Assembly: GCF_000515335.1 (NCBI RefSeq)
Contig: NZ_KI911563.1
Span: 2,442,255-2,506,254 of the forward strand
DNA length: 64,000 bases
DNA from: Cohnella panacarvi Gsoil 349
GTDB lineage: Bacteria > Bacillota > Bacilli > Paenibacillales > Paenibacillaceae
Direction: 5' to 3'
In this document: piece by piece, positions 35,938 through 44,852 of the stretch
Layout of the letters: each line of letters begins with the position of its first letter
How positions within the stretch are numbered: the stretch's first letter is position 1
Made by a program: the position numbers and the translations under genes
Notes under the pieces: model-generated
What the model was told of the DNA's origin: nothing
The model's input: the letters and a program-made list of their open reading frames with translations, nothing else
The model's database searches: none

Positions 35938-37970
35938 CAACAAAAACAACGGGCATGCAGCGGTTCAAGGATCGCATGTCGATCGAACTGCTCCTGCGAA
36001 AAAAAGCCGTACAAGAGGGTGTGAAAGAGATGTTCTCTTCCTGGCAAGTGCCTGACCTTCCCAACCCTTCGAATGGGCCAACCCCTCAAATCTGTATATT
36101 GGTAGGTCAAGCTTATCTCATCAAAGGTTTAGCCCTCTACCACTCCCTCATGCGGAACACGGACAGATTTACGCTTTGGATCTGCTGCATGGATTCACTG
36201 ACTTTCAGAATCCTAAGCAGCTTGTCCTTAAAGAACGTTCAACTGCTTCAAGTGGAGGAGATCGAGGACAATCGCCTGAGAGAGATCAAGAAGGTCCGGA
36301 AAATCAACGAGTACTGTTGGACGCTCAAAGCCCCGCTGATCGAATATTTGCTCGAAAATCGCAAGCTCGAATCGGTACTGTATTGCGACGGAGACATCTA
36401 CTTCTTCTCCGACCCGGCCGCCATCTATGAAGAATGGGGCAACCACTCGGTCTATCTATGTCCGCAGCGCGACGCCGCTTGGGTCGAACAGAAGTACGGC
36501 AAATACCAGGCGGGCATGATCGGATTTCGGAACGACTGGAACGGGCTGTCGAGCGTGAAATGGTGGAAGGAGCAATGCTTGAACTGGTGCAGCGCGGAGC
36601 CGGACGGGAACCGCTTCGGCGACCAGAAGTATTTGGACGAACTGACCGTGCACTATTCCAATTTCAAAGTCTCGACGAAACTCGGGATCAACGCGGCGCC
36701 ATGGAATTGCATCTACAACAACAACTATCCGATTCGGAAAACGGGCAACCAAGTGTATATCAAGTTAGACCGGTTGGTCGCGTTCCATTTTGCTTGCGTG
36801 AAAATTTACAACGAGGACGAGTTCGATCTATGGTCGCTGGATAAGTTAACGATTCCTTCGGTCATTAAGAACGAAATCTACGCGCCTTATTTGGATGAGC
36901 TCGCTGCGATCATGAGCAGTCTGAAGGAGCTGCATCCGGCGATTCTTCGTTTCGGTTTGGCCGAAGGCTCCGTCTCGGATGCCAAAACTCCCTACAAACG
37001 CACGCCTCTCGCCAAACTCATGGACCAGTGGAACGATTTTTACAGCTTATGCACGATCGTAAGCGAAAGCTATCTCCCCAAGGTCATGGCCTTGTATCAT
37101 TCATTGGAACGTCACCAGAGCAATTTCCGCCTATGGATTTGCTGCGTCGACGGGACATCCTTCGAGACGCTGCAACGGCTAAGCTTGAAGAACGCAACCG
37201 TATTCCAAGTCGAGAACCTGCTGACTCCCGCTTTGAACCAAATCCGGCAAGAACGCACGCTTCAGGAATTTTGCTGGACGCTTAAAGCGCCGCTATGCCT
37301 ACACTTGTTAGATCAGCACCAGGAAATCGACCGACTGATTTATTGCGACGCGGATTTGTATTTCTTCGGCGGCCTTAAACCGATCAATGACGAGTGGGGC
37401 AAGCACTCCATCTTCATGTGTCCGCAGCGAGGCACGTCCGAATTAATGCATCAGCACGGCCAATACCAAGCGGGATTGCTCGGATTCGCTCAAGAGAAGA
37501 ACAGTCGGACCATACTGACGTGGTGGATGAACCAATGCCTGGCTTGGTGCTACGACCGGTACGACACCGCGGAGAACCGCTGGGGCGACCAGAAATACTT
37601 GGATCAAGTTCCTCATCTGTACTCGAACATTAAGCTCATTAACCATATCGGGATCAACGCCGCCCCATGGAATCTCGTGCTGAACAACACCGATTATTCG
37701 GTTAGCAGGAAAAAAGATACCGTCTACGTGGAGAAAGCGGAGCTTGTCGTCTTCCACTTCGGCAGCTTGGCGATCTTGAACGATAACGAATTCGACCTAT
37801 GGAAGCTCGAACGCGCGACTTTTCATCCGAACATTCTCCAGTACATTTACCAGCCCTATATTCAAGAACTTCAAACCGCGATTCGATTGATTAAGCAGAT
37901 TAACGCAACGTGGGGCGGCGTGCCGAAACTTCCGCAGAATCCGTTCCGTCTCGTTCCCCCTCAGAAGTAA
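35934..37970 (+). CDS. Tandem-duplicated glycosyltransferase (two GT-A-like domains)
   Basis: A 678-residue cytosolic protein made of two homologous halves, about residues 50-330 and 370-650, offset by 320. Both contain WICC-D, SLKN, CWTLKAPL, a DxD motif (YCDGDIYFF at about 152-154; YCDADLYFF at about 472-474), EWG-HS...CPQR, YQAG--GF, GDQKYLD, GINAAPWN and FHF. The DxD and sugar-nucleotide-like layout resemble GT-A (GT8-like) enzymes. No signal peptide is seen. ATG 35934 overlaps the SDR stop; AAAGGG lies upstream. It is probably the transferase that uses the CDP-sugar made by the preceding genes. Both halves keep DxD, so both may be active. Confidence 0.85.
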   Translation: MTTKTTGMQRFKDRMSIELLLRKKAVQEGVKEMFSSWQVPDLPNPSNGPTPQICILVGQAYLIKGLALYHSLMRNTDRFTLWICCMDSLTFRILSSLSLKNVQLLQVEEIEDNRLREIKKVRKINEYCWTLKAPLIEYLLENRKLESVLYCDGDIYFFSDPAAIYEEWGNHSVYLCPQRDAAWVEQKYGKYQAGMIGFRNDWNGLSSVKWWKEQCLNWCSAEPDGNRFGDQKYLDELTVHYSNFKVSTKLGINAAPWNCIYNNNYPIRKTGNQVYIKLDRLVAFHFACVKIYNEDEFDLWSLDKLTIPSVIKNEIYAPYLDELAAIMSSLKELHPAILRFGLAEGSVSDAKTPYKRTPLAKLMDQWNDFYSLCTIVSESYLPKVMALYHSLERHQSNFRLWICCVDGTSFETLQRLSLKNATVFQVENLLTPALNQIRQERTLQEFCWTLKAPLCLHLLDQHQEIDRLIYCDADLYFFGGLKPINDEWGKHSIFMCPQRGTSELMHQHGQYQAGLLGFAQEKNSRTILTWWMNQCLAWCYDRYDTAENRWGDQKYLDQVPHLYSNIKLINHIGINAAPWNLVLNNTDYSVSRKKDTVYVEKAELVVFHFGSLAILNDNEFDLWKLERATFHPNILQYIYQPYIQELQTAIRLIKQINATWGGVPKLPQNPFRLVPPQK

Positions 37971-37978
37971 ACGCTAGG

Positions 37979-38004
37979 AGAGCTGCGAAAGCAGCTCTTT
38001 TTGT
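37979..38004 (+). terminator. CDP-sugar cluster terminator
   Basis: AGAGCTGC, loop GAAA, GCAGCTCT, then TTTT. Confidence 0.95.
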
Positions 38005-38071
38005 GCGGAATCCGGAATGATTCGTCGAGGCGGAAAGCAACCTATAGTCACCAACGAGAAGGAGGTCCACG

Positions 38072-38233
38072 ATGACCCGCTACAATCAAGAAGACGAACT
38101 CCCGGAAATGGATTCCTTCGAAGCCCAAATCGCGGAGCTTGCCGCCCAGTCGCCCAAGAAGAACAAGGAAAGCGGCCGCAATCCGTTTCTTGATCCGCCG
38201 ATCAACCCTCATCCCCGGAGCGATTTGGAATAG
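38072..38233 (+). CDS. Small acidic hypothetical protein
   Basis: A 53-codon gene starting MTRYNQEDELPEMDSFEAQI and ending in a Pro/His-rich tail (NPFLDPPINPHPRSDLE). It is called because GAAGGAGGT is perfectly placed 6 nt before ATG 38072, and the frame closes with TAG just before a palindromic repeat. There are no transmembrane segments; the composition is charged and probably partly disordered. No family is recognised. The preceding terminator (37979) means it is transcribed separately from the sugar cluster. Confidence 0.65.
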   Translation: MTRYNQEDELPEMDSFEAQIAELAAQSPKKNKESGRNPFLDPPINPHPRSDLE

Positions 38234-38276
38234 GGGCAGTTTTGCAGGTTCGCAGTTCCTCCTTATTCCCATGCTT

Positions 38277-38410
38277 AGCGGAACTCTGTTCCGTTATTCC
38301 GAGCCGTTACGCCACACATTCAAAGGATAACGGAACTCAGTTCCGTTATCCTGCTCTAACCGCTTAAACCCGCTCAAAAAAGCAAAGATAACGGAACCTG
38401 GTTCCGTTAT
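38277..38410. repeat. Three ATAACGGAAC palindromes
   Basis: Unit 1: CGGAAC-TCT-GTTCCG with flanks (38277-38297). Unit 2: perfect 13-bp arms, GGATAACGGAACT and its complement with a one-base centre (38325-38351). Unit 3: 11-bp arms, ATAACGGAACC and its complement with a one-base centre (38388-38410). They are spaced about 50-60 bp apart in a non-coding gap between a plus-strand small gene and minus-strand exporter genes. RNA from either strand would form strong hairpins. Confidence 0.85.
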
Positions 38411-38454
38411 TTCACGTTAAGCATCGGATATCGTATAAGACCTTCCCAAGCGAT

Positions 38455-40203
38455 CTATAGCGCGACGCGCTCGCCCTTCTGCAGCTGGTACATCTTATAG
38501 TAGCGTCCGCCGAGCGCCATGAGCGTGTCGTGGTTGCCGCGTTCGACGATCTCTCCCCGGTGGAGCACGAGAATTTGGTCGGCTTCGCGAATGGTGGACA
38601 ACCGGTGCGCGATGACGAACGTCGTGCGCCCTTCGCTCACGACCTTAAGCGCGCGTTGAATGAGCCCTTCCGTCTCGCTGTCGATGCTCGCGGTCGCCTC
38701 GTCCAGGATAAGGATCGCCGGATCGAACGCAAGCGCCCTGGCGAACGAGATGAGCTGGCGTTGCCCGGCGGATAGCGTGCTGCCGCGCTCGACGACCGGC
38801 TCGTCGTAGCCGTTAGGCAACTGCTCGACGAACGTCGAAGCTCCGACGTCGCGCAGCGCCTGCTTCACCCGTTCCGGCGAAATATCTTCATTGTACAAAC
38901 TGACATTGAATTTGATATCGCCCGCGAACAGGAACGGGTCCTGCAGCACGATGCCCATATGCTTGCGCAGCTCTTGCTTCGAGTAGGTCTGGACGTTCCG
39001 TCCGTCGATCGTAATCGAGCCTTCTCCCGCCTCATAGAAGCCGAGCAACAAATTCATGATCGAGCTCTTGCCCGACCCGGTATGTCCGACCAAAGCGATC
39101 GTCTGCCCTTTGCGCGCCTCGAAGGTAATCCCTTTTAGAATGTTCTCTCCCTCTTTGTAGCCGAACGACACGTTGTCGAACCTCACGACGCCTTCCGGAC
39201 GGACCGCTTCGTCTGCGCTCGCTACGTCGATCCCCTCCATGTCCAACACCGCGAACACTTTGTCAGCCGCCACGAACGCCCGCTGAGCGTTCGTCAGTTG
39301 GTCGAATATCCCGATAATCGGGTTGAATATCCGCCCTAGATAATCGATGAAGACGTAGAATACGCCGAAACGAATCGCGCCTTCCAGCGCATTGCCGCCG
39401 AAATACCACACGACCATCGCCGTCACCAATGCGCCGATCGTTCCGACGATATTGCGCGAAGACAACGCGAATATTCGAAGCTGCTTCACGTTGGCACGGT
39501 AACGATCTTCGTTCAACGTCTCGAATTCCTCGAGCGTCCGCTTCTCCCTGCGGAACGCTTGCAGAATCGGCATGACCGCGATCGATTCGTTAATCATGGC
39601 GTTCATGTCGCTGAGCCGCGCCCGCATGATCGCGATATACCCTTTGGTATATTTCAGATGCACGTACATAATCAGCACGAACACCGGCGGCAAGACCAAA
39701 CAGAATAACGCGAGCTTATAATCGAGAATGAATAAGGCGCCGAATATGCCGGCTAGCTGCAGGAAGCTGACGATGAACGTTGCCATGAAGCTCATGAACA
39801 GATCCCGAATCGCTTCCGTGTCGTTGGCGACCCGCGATACGATCTGGCCGACCGGCGTGTTATCGAAGTATCGGACCGGGACGCGCTGCAGATGGCGCAT
39901 CAGGTCCATTCGCATATTTTTAATGATTTGCAGGGAAGTCGATTGCAGCATATACGATTGCGTGAAGTTGGCGATGCCCGAGAACATCAGCAAACCCATA
40001 TAAACGGCAAGCAGCCATAATACCGGCTTCATGTCTTGCTCGTCTAAGGAGAGGTGCCCGTCAATGATCGTCTTGATGATATACGGACCGCCAAGCTCCG
40101 CGGCGACGGCGCAGCTAAGGATGAGGATCGCCGCGATGATTCGGTATTTATAGACGAGTGCATAGGCCAGCAATCTTCTGCCGTTCGATGGCTTAGTCAT
40201 CAT
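38455..40203 (-). CDS. ABC exporter half-transporter, subunit B
   Basis: A 582-residue fused permease-ATPase. Six membrane helices (residues 15-300) are followed by an ATPase with Walker A (GHTGSGKSSIMNLLLG), the signature LSAGQRQLISFARAL and Walker B (ILILDEATASID), with a canonical Glu. The H-loop is in VIAHRLSTIREAD. ATG 40203 overlaps the subunit A stop (ATGA) and has GGAGGAGG upstream. Together with subunit A it forms a heterodimeric exporter like the Bacillus YfiBC or YheHI pairs. The substrate (drug, lipid or peptide) is unknown. Confidence 0.92.
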   Translation of the reverse strand: MMTKPSNGRRLLAYALVYKYRIIAAILILSCAVAAELGGPYIIKTIIDGHLSLDEQDMKPVLWLLAVYMGLLMFSGIANFTQSYMLQSTSLQIIKNMRMDLMRHLQRVPVRYFDNTPVGQIVSRVANDTEAIRDLFMSFMATFIVSFLQLAGIFGALFILDYKLALFCLVLPPVFVLIMYVHLKYTKGYIAIMRARLSDMNAMINESIAVMPILQAFRREKRTLEEFETLNEDRYRANVKQLRIFALSSRNIVGTIGALVTAMVVWYFGGNALEGAIRFGVFYVFIDYLGRIFNPIIGIFDQLTNAQRAFVAADKVFAVLDMEGIDVASADEAVRPEGVVRFDNVSFGYKEGENILKGITFEARKGQTIALVGHTGSGKSSIMNLLLGFYEAGEGSITIDGRNVQTYSKQELRKHMGIVLQDPFLFAGDIKFNVSLYNEDISPERVKQALRDVGASTFVEQLPNGYDEPVVERGSTLSAGQRQLISFARALAFDPAILILDEATASIDSETEGLIQRALKVVSEGRTTFVIAHRLSTIREADQILVLHRGEIVERGNHDTLMALGGRYYKMYQLQKGERVAL

Positions 40204-41948
40204 AGCGCCTCCTCCAAGCTTGCTTCCATCTGCTGCCGTTCCCATTGCTCCTTGTACCATTGACCGTGCAGGATCAGTTGTTCGTGCGTGCCTTCCTCGA
40301 TGACCCGGCCTTGATCGATAACGAGAATCCAGTCGGCATGGCTGACCGCCGACAGCCGGTGCGTCGTAATGATCGTCGTCCGTCCCGCTCGCTCCTTGCG
40401 GATATTATGAATGATCCGGCTCTCCGTTCGAGCGTCTACCGCGGACAACGAGTCGTCCAAGAGGAGCATCTCCGAGTCGATCAACAGCGCTCTTGCGATC
40501 GCGAGCCGCTGCTTCTGACCGCCGGACAGCATGACGCCGTTCTCGCCGACGATCGTCTCCAGTCCTTCGGGCATCTGCTCGATGTCTTGCGCGAACGACG
40601 CCATCTCCACCGCCCGAGCGACTTCTTCCATAGTCGCATCCGGTTTGCCGAGCGCGATATTGTCGCGGATCGACTTGGACAATAGCTGATGTCCCTGCGG
40701 CACGTAAGCGACCCATTGCTTGACCCGTTCGAGCGGAATACGCTCGATCGGCACTCCCGAGACGAGCAGCTTATTCTCGTCGATGGGATACTGGCGCAGC
40801 AGTTGCTTGAGCAGCGTGCTCTTGCCGCCGCCCGTCTTGCCGACGACCCCGAGCGTCCCTCCTCTCTTCAAGGCGAACGAGACGTCGACCAGGCTTGGCA
40901 GGGTTGCGCCAGGATAGGTAAAACTTAACTGCCTCATCTCGATCCGTTCCGGAATATCGACGGCGACCGGATCCTCCGCTTCGACCACATCGGACTTCTG
41001 GCTCAGCGCCTCGTCCAGCCGGTCCGCGGAAGCGCTTCCCCGTTGAAGCACGTTAATGAATTCGCCGAAGGAGATCATCGGCCAAATCAGCATGCCGAGA
41101 TAAATATTGAAGGAGATCAGCTCGCCCAGCGTAATCTGATCGTCGTATACGAGATATGCCCCGTAACCGATGCCGATCGAGAAGCTTAACCCGATAATGT
41201 TCATGATGAGCGGGTGGAACAGCGCGTTAAGCAACGAAACGCGGCGGTTCTTGTCCCGCACCTCCGACGTAATGCGATCGAACGCAGCCAAATCCTTCTC
41301 TTCCTGCACGTAAGCGCGCACGACGCGGATGCCCGAGATCGATTCCAGCGCATGTTCGTTCATTCGGCCGAAGGCTGCTTGCGCTTCGAGGAAGCGGCCT
41401 CTCACCTTCTTGCCCAGCTTGCTGATAACGACGGTAAGGAACGGCATCGGAATAAGCGCAGCCAGCATCAGCTTGACGCTGATGAAGGATACCATCATCA
41501 CGATGACGACCGTAGCCCCGGTGAGCGTATGTACCAACGTCATGACCCCGTAACCGGACGTGTTGCCGATCGCCAATATGTCGTTCGTAGCCAACGCCAT
41601 CAGTTGCCCGGTGCTGTTGCGCTGGAAGAAGGACGGGGCCATCTTCGTCAAATGCGCAAGCAGTCGACCCCGCAGCACTTTCTCTAAAAGCATCGCATTT
41701 CCGAACAGCGTCGTAATCCAGAAATACACCATTACGTAAATGAGCAACGCCAAGCCTACGAGCCATCCGACCGTCGCATACAAGTCCGCCCCGGCCAGCG
41801 AGCCGCTCTGAATATCGTCGATCGTATTCCCGATCAACTTCGGCGGAATCGTCGACAGCAGGCTGACGATCGTCATCAGACCGATCGCGAGCGAATAGCT
41901 CTTCCACCGCAACTTCATGAACCAATTCAATCGCCTGACAAAACTCAC
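40200..41948 (-). CDS. ABC exporter half-transporter, subunit A (degenerate Walker B site)
   Basis: A 582-residue partner with six membrane helices and an ATPase domain: Walker A (GKTGGGKSTLLKQLL), the signature LSGGQKQRLAIARALL and Walker B (MLLLDDSLSAVD). The catalytic Glu is replaced by Asp (LDDS), the classic sign of the degenerate site in heterodimeric exporters. The start is GTG 41948, 8 nt after GGAGGTGG; a TTG at 41966 overlaps that ribosome binding site and is rejected. The two subunits are translationally coupled. Confidence 0.93.
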   Translation of the reverse strand: MSFVRRLNWFMKLRWKSYSLAIGLMTIVSLLSTIPPKLIGNTIDDIQSGSLAGADLYATVGWLVGLALLIYVMVYFWITTLFGNAMLLEKVLRGRLLAHLTKMAPSFFQRNSTGQLMALATNDILAIGNTSGYGVMTLVHTLTGATVVIVMMVSFISVKLMLAALIPMPFLTVVISKLGKKVRGRFLEAQAAFGRMNEHALESISGIRVVRAYVQEEKDLAAFDRITSEVRDKNRRVSLLNALFHPLIMNIIGLSFSIGIGYGAYLVYDDQITLGELISFNIYLGMLIWPMISFGEFINVLQRGSASADRLDEALSQKSDVVEAEDPVAVDIPERIEMRQLSFTYPGATLPSLVDVSFALKRGGTLGVVGKTGGGKSTLLKQLLRQYPIDENKLLVSGVPIERIPLERVKQWVAYVPQGHQLLSKSIRDNIALGKPDATMEEVARAVEMASFAQDIEQMPEGLETIVGENGVMLSGGQKQRLAIARALLIDSEMLLLDDSLSAVDARTESRIIHNIRKERAGRTTIITTHRLSAVSHADWILVIDQGRVIEEGTHEQLILHGQWYKEQWERQQMEASLEEAL

Positions 41949-42007
41949 GCCTGCATCCACCTCCAACGGTATTAAGGGTAAGAAGGCCTCGGGTCAATCC
42001 CGCGGCT

Positions 42008-42298
42008 TCAGTCTTCCGGCAGATTGTCTTTGCAGAATGCGGCGAGCGCTTCCTTCTCGTCGGCATCGACTTCGACATCCAAATATTTATGCGTGACGCG
42101 CTCGTACAAATCGCACGTCACGATGCCCGAGCGATCTCCGTCCGATTTGTAGACGACTTTCACGTATACCCCGTTCTCGGTAAAGAGCTCGTCTTCCTCG
42201 GGAACCTCCACGTCCATCATGAATTCGTACCTTGTGCCGGACAGAATCCCGAAAGGGTCTTTCACGAGCTCGACGCTGTATTCGGTTATCGATAACAT
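42008..42298 (-). CDS. DUF6509 family protein
   Basis: A 96-residue acidic protein (MLSITEYSVELVKDPFGILS, then GTRYEFMMDVEVPEEDELF and NGVYVKVVY). This looks like the DUF6509 family of Bacillales, of unknown function. The ATG at 42298 has GAGGAAAC close upstream. It lies 60 nt before the exporter start in the same direction, so it may share a promoter, although no functional link is apparent. There is no signal peptide or membrane segment. Confidence 0.85.
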   Translation of the reverse strand: MLSITEYSVELVKDPFGILSGTRYEFMMDVEVPEEDELFTENGVYVKVVYKSDGDRSGIVTCDLYERVTHKYLDVEVDADEKEALAAFCKDNLPED

Positions 42299-42560
42299 GT
42301 TTCCTCATCCTTCCATCGCAGTTCATTTGCTATTATACACGAACACATGTGCGCGTAAAACTAAATTGTACCTAAACAAGAATAAACTTTCAAAAGTCGA
42401 CAAAAAGCTTCAACCCATTCCCTTTTTCCTTCGTCTAATTTCATATCCAAAGTACAGAAAGCGAATACCGGTCTCGGCGGTACGGATGGGGATCCATCCG
42501 CCGAGACGATCCCCAACGCCTCACGTATCTGTTGGAATGTTGAACAGTGGAGGACTTCCA

Positions 42561-43514
42561 ATGAGGGGAACACGAACACGCGCGCGATTCTCGCGATCGC
42601 GCAGAACGACGCTGCGGCTATTCGCCGCGCTATTGATCGCCGCAACGATCTTCGGTTTATCGGCCATTCAGCTGTCGGGAAGAATGACGCTAGGCAACGA
42701 CGCGGTTCCGGAAGCCGCCGCCGCGGCGATCGAGCCGCCGGCCGGAATCGAACCCGCACCTGATGTACCGACAAGCATAGCAAGCCCTGCCGTTCCCGGC
42801 CCGGAACGCGAGCCCGCGGCGCAGCCTCCGCCGGACGCCTCGCCCAAGCCCCGGCCGCCGATTCCGCCTCCCCCGGCTGCCGACTCCGGCAAAGAGGACG
42901 CCCGCAAGCTGATTGCATTAACGTTCGACGACGGCCCCGACGGCAAGTATACCCCGCAAGTGCTCGATATTCTGAAGGAACGCGGGGCCAAAGGCACGTT
43001 CTTCCTCGTCGGCCCGCAAGTAAGCAAATATCCGGACACCGCCAAGCGCATTCTGGACGAAGGTCATAGCATCGGCAATCATTCTTGGTCTCATAAAGAT
43101 TTAAAGACGATGACTCCCGAACAAATCGCGGACGAAGTCGATCGAACGCAGCAAGAAATCGCTGACGCGACCGGATATACGCCGCACCTCATGCGGGCAC
43201 CGTACGGCAATATCTCTCCGAACCTTCTCGACGCGCTGCGCGAGCGCGATATGGCGCACGTCTATTGGACGATCGATACCCGGGACTGGGCCGGAACGTC
43301 CGTCGCCGACATGCGCAAGAACGTATCCGCCCACGCGCAGCCGGGTTCCATTCTTCTGATGCATTCTTTCGGCGGCCGGAAGAACGCCTTGGACAACACG
43401 CTTGCGCTTCTTCCCCAAATCATCGACGATTTATCGAACGAAGGGTTCGCCTTCGTCACCGTCGACGAGCTTATCGAATCCGGCCAGACGCGCAAGTCCG
43501 TCATTAAACATTAA
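42561..43514 (+). CDS. Polysaccharide deacetylase (NodB homology), membrane-anchored
   Basis: A 317-residue carbohydrate esterase 4 enzyme. A basic N-terminus and one membrane segment (LRLFAALLIAATIFGLSAIQ, about 19-38) precede a long Pro/Ala linker (residues 50-108). The NodB domain has motif 1 (ALTFDDGPDG, D123/D124), motif 2 (NHSWSH, H174/H178) and motif 3 (LMRAPYGN). It likely removes acetyl groups from peptidoglycan or another wall glycan. ATG 42561 has TGGAGG 8 nt upstream; the frame to 42219 is not used. It converges on the DUF4129 operon with a shared terminator. Confidence 0.93.
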   Translation: MRGTRTRARFSRSRRTTLRLFAALLIAATIFGLSAIQLSGRMTLGNDAVPEAAAAAIEPPAGIEPAPDVPTSIASPAVPGPEREPAAQPPPDASPKPRPPIPPPPAADSGKEDARKLIALTFDDGPDGKYTPQVLDILKERGAKGTFFLVGPQVSKYPDTAKRILDEGHSIGNHSWSHKDLKTMTPEQIADEVDRTQQEIADATGYTPHLMRAPYGNISPNLLDALRERDMAHVYWTIDTRDWAGTSVADMRKNVSAHAQPGSILLMHSFGGRKNALDNTLALLPQIIDDLSNEGFAFVTVDELIESGQTRKSVIKH

Positions 43515-43515
43515 A

Positions 43516-43556
43516 CCCGCAAGCCCCTCGTTCCTTCATGCGACGGGGCTTGCGGG
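43516..43556. terminator. Shared bidirectional terminator
   Basis: CCCGCAAGCCCC pairs with GGGGCTTGCGGG across about 17 nt. On the minus strand TTTAA follows; on the plus strand the U tract is missing. It separates the convergent deacetylase and DUF4129 genes. Confidence 0.75.
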
Positions 43557-43571
43557 CGTTCGGACCGAACA

Positions 43572-44852
43572 TTACCGCAGCTTATCTCGTTCAGGATGCC
43601 TCTCGATCAAGTCGGCCACCTGGTGCTCTTCTATGCCATGCGGGCTGTACCTTGCTTGCTCGTACATACGGAGCAAAGCCAGCCGGACACCCGCGAACCA
43701 TCTCCAATAAGCCGCTCGGTTACCCGACTTGGGCTCGGCCTGCTCGGCGCGCCAGCGCTCCAAGCTTTCCAGAGACTCGGCCGGCGTCAGATTCGCCGCA
43801 TGCGGATAGCCTGATGTAAGCCCCGCGGCTACGGCATCCGCATACAATCGCCGAACCTTCTGCCCGTTGTTCAGCTGCACCCAGTCCGGGCCGCGAGATT
43901 GACGTTGGAACAACCCGCTCCAGCGCGATTTCCTCTTCTCCTTAGCCAAGCTCCTCCGCTCTTCCACGTAAGGAAGCTTCTCCTCGCGCCGGTCGCGCAT
44001 GAACAGGCTGCGCAGCGCGTCCTTGATCGCTTGCCACGACCACTTCCTGTCGCGCCACATCCAGACGAAGAACTTCCACAACAAGAATAGAGAAAAGACG
44101 GTGATGATCCAGAACAGGATGTCCCAGATCGGATTCGGGCGGTAATCCTCATCGACCTTGAACGGGAGCCCTTGGGCCGGCTCCCTCGGCGTCGGCGGCA
44201 CGATGTCGTCAGTCCGCGAGCTGCCGATATCGACTTGGGGAAGCCTCATCCAATCCAGCGCATGGCTGATCGTCAGCCCGAAAGCGATTAAAGCGAGCGC
44301 CACGAACAGGAACGCGTACTTTCGGCTTTCCTTGCGCACGGCGCGCGTGGCTATCTTGCTGTCCAAACCGGCTTGGCTTACGAGAGACCGATTCCAAGCG
44401 ATCAACCAGACCGCGAGCCAGACGATCGCAACAACAATGAACCCGAATCGATACTTCTCCGCCGCGTCATAACCCGTAGCGACGAACACGCCCGCGCAAG
44501 CGACCGCGAATCCGATTCCGAATTGCCCCGCCGTTATATTCGCGTATTTGCCGCGCCAGGCGACGACCGCAAGCCAAATCCCGATCGATGCCTCATGTAT
44601 ATCGATCGCGGCGGCTCCCGCCGCGACGGCGATCATGAACAGAATCGTCGCGAGCAACTGCCACGGCGGGCGCAACCGCATCAGCGCCAAGCCGATTGCC
44701 CAGCATGCAGGCACCGCCGCCAGCGACAACAGCCGGCTCTCCTGCCCGTGTCCGATCGTCAATAGCAACCATGCCGGCACCCAAATCGCCCATTCGAATA
44801 GCAATCTTCCGGCGAATCCGGTTATCCAGCCTGCAAGTTTACCGTTCATCAT
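43572..44852 (-). CDS. DUF4129-containing membrane protein
   Basis: A 426-residue protein with about six N-terminal membrane helices (to about residue 190) and one more near residue 240 (IWDILFWIITVFSLFLLW). A basic linker leads to a C-terminal DUF4129-like domain (VRRLYADAVAAGLTSG, then GVRLALLRMYEQARYSPHG). It is the last gene of a MoxR-DUF58 operon, starting with a 4-nt overlap with DUF58. In most such operons a transglutaminase-domain protein is also present; none is seen here. The role is probably in cell-envelope maintenance, inferred from the operon type. Confidence 0.85.
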   Translation of the reverse strand: MMNGKLAGWITGFAGRLLFEWAIWVPAWLLLTIGHGQESRLLSLAAVPACWAIGLALMRLRPPWQLLATILFMIAVAAGAAAIDIHEASIGIWLAVVAWRGKYANITAGQFGIGFAVACAGVFVATGYDAAEKYRFGFIVVAIVWLAVWLIAWNRSLVSQAGLDSKIATRAVRKESRKYAFLFVALALIAFGLTISHALDWMRLPQVDIGSSRTDDIVPPTPREPAQGLPFKVDEDYRPNPIWDILFWIITVFSLFLLWKFFVWMWRDRKWSWQAIKDALRSLFMRDRREEKLPYVEERRSLAKEKRKSRWSGLFQRQSRGPDWVQLNNGQKVRRLYADAVAAGLTSGYPHAANLTPAESLESLERWRAEQAEPKSGNRAAYWRWFAGVRLALLRMYEQARYSPHGIEEHQVADLIERHPERDKLR

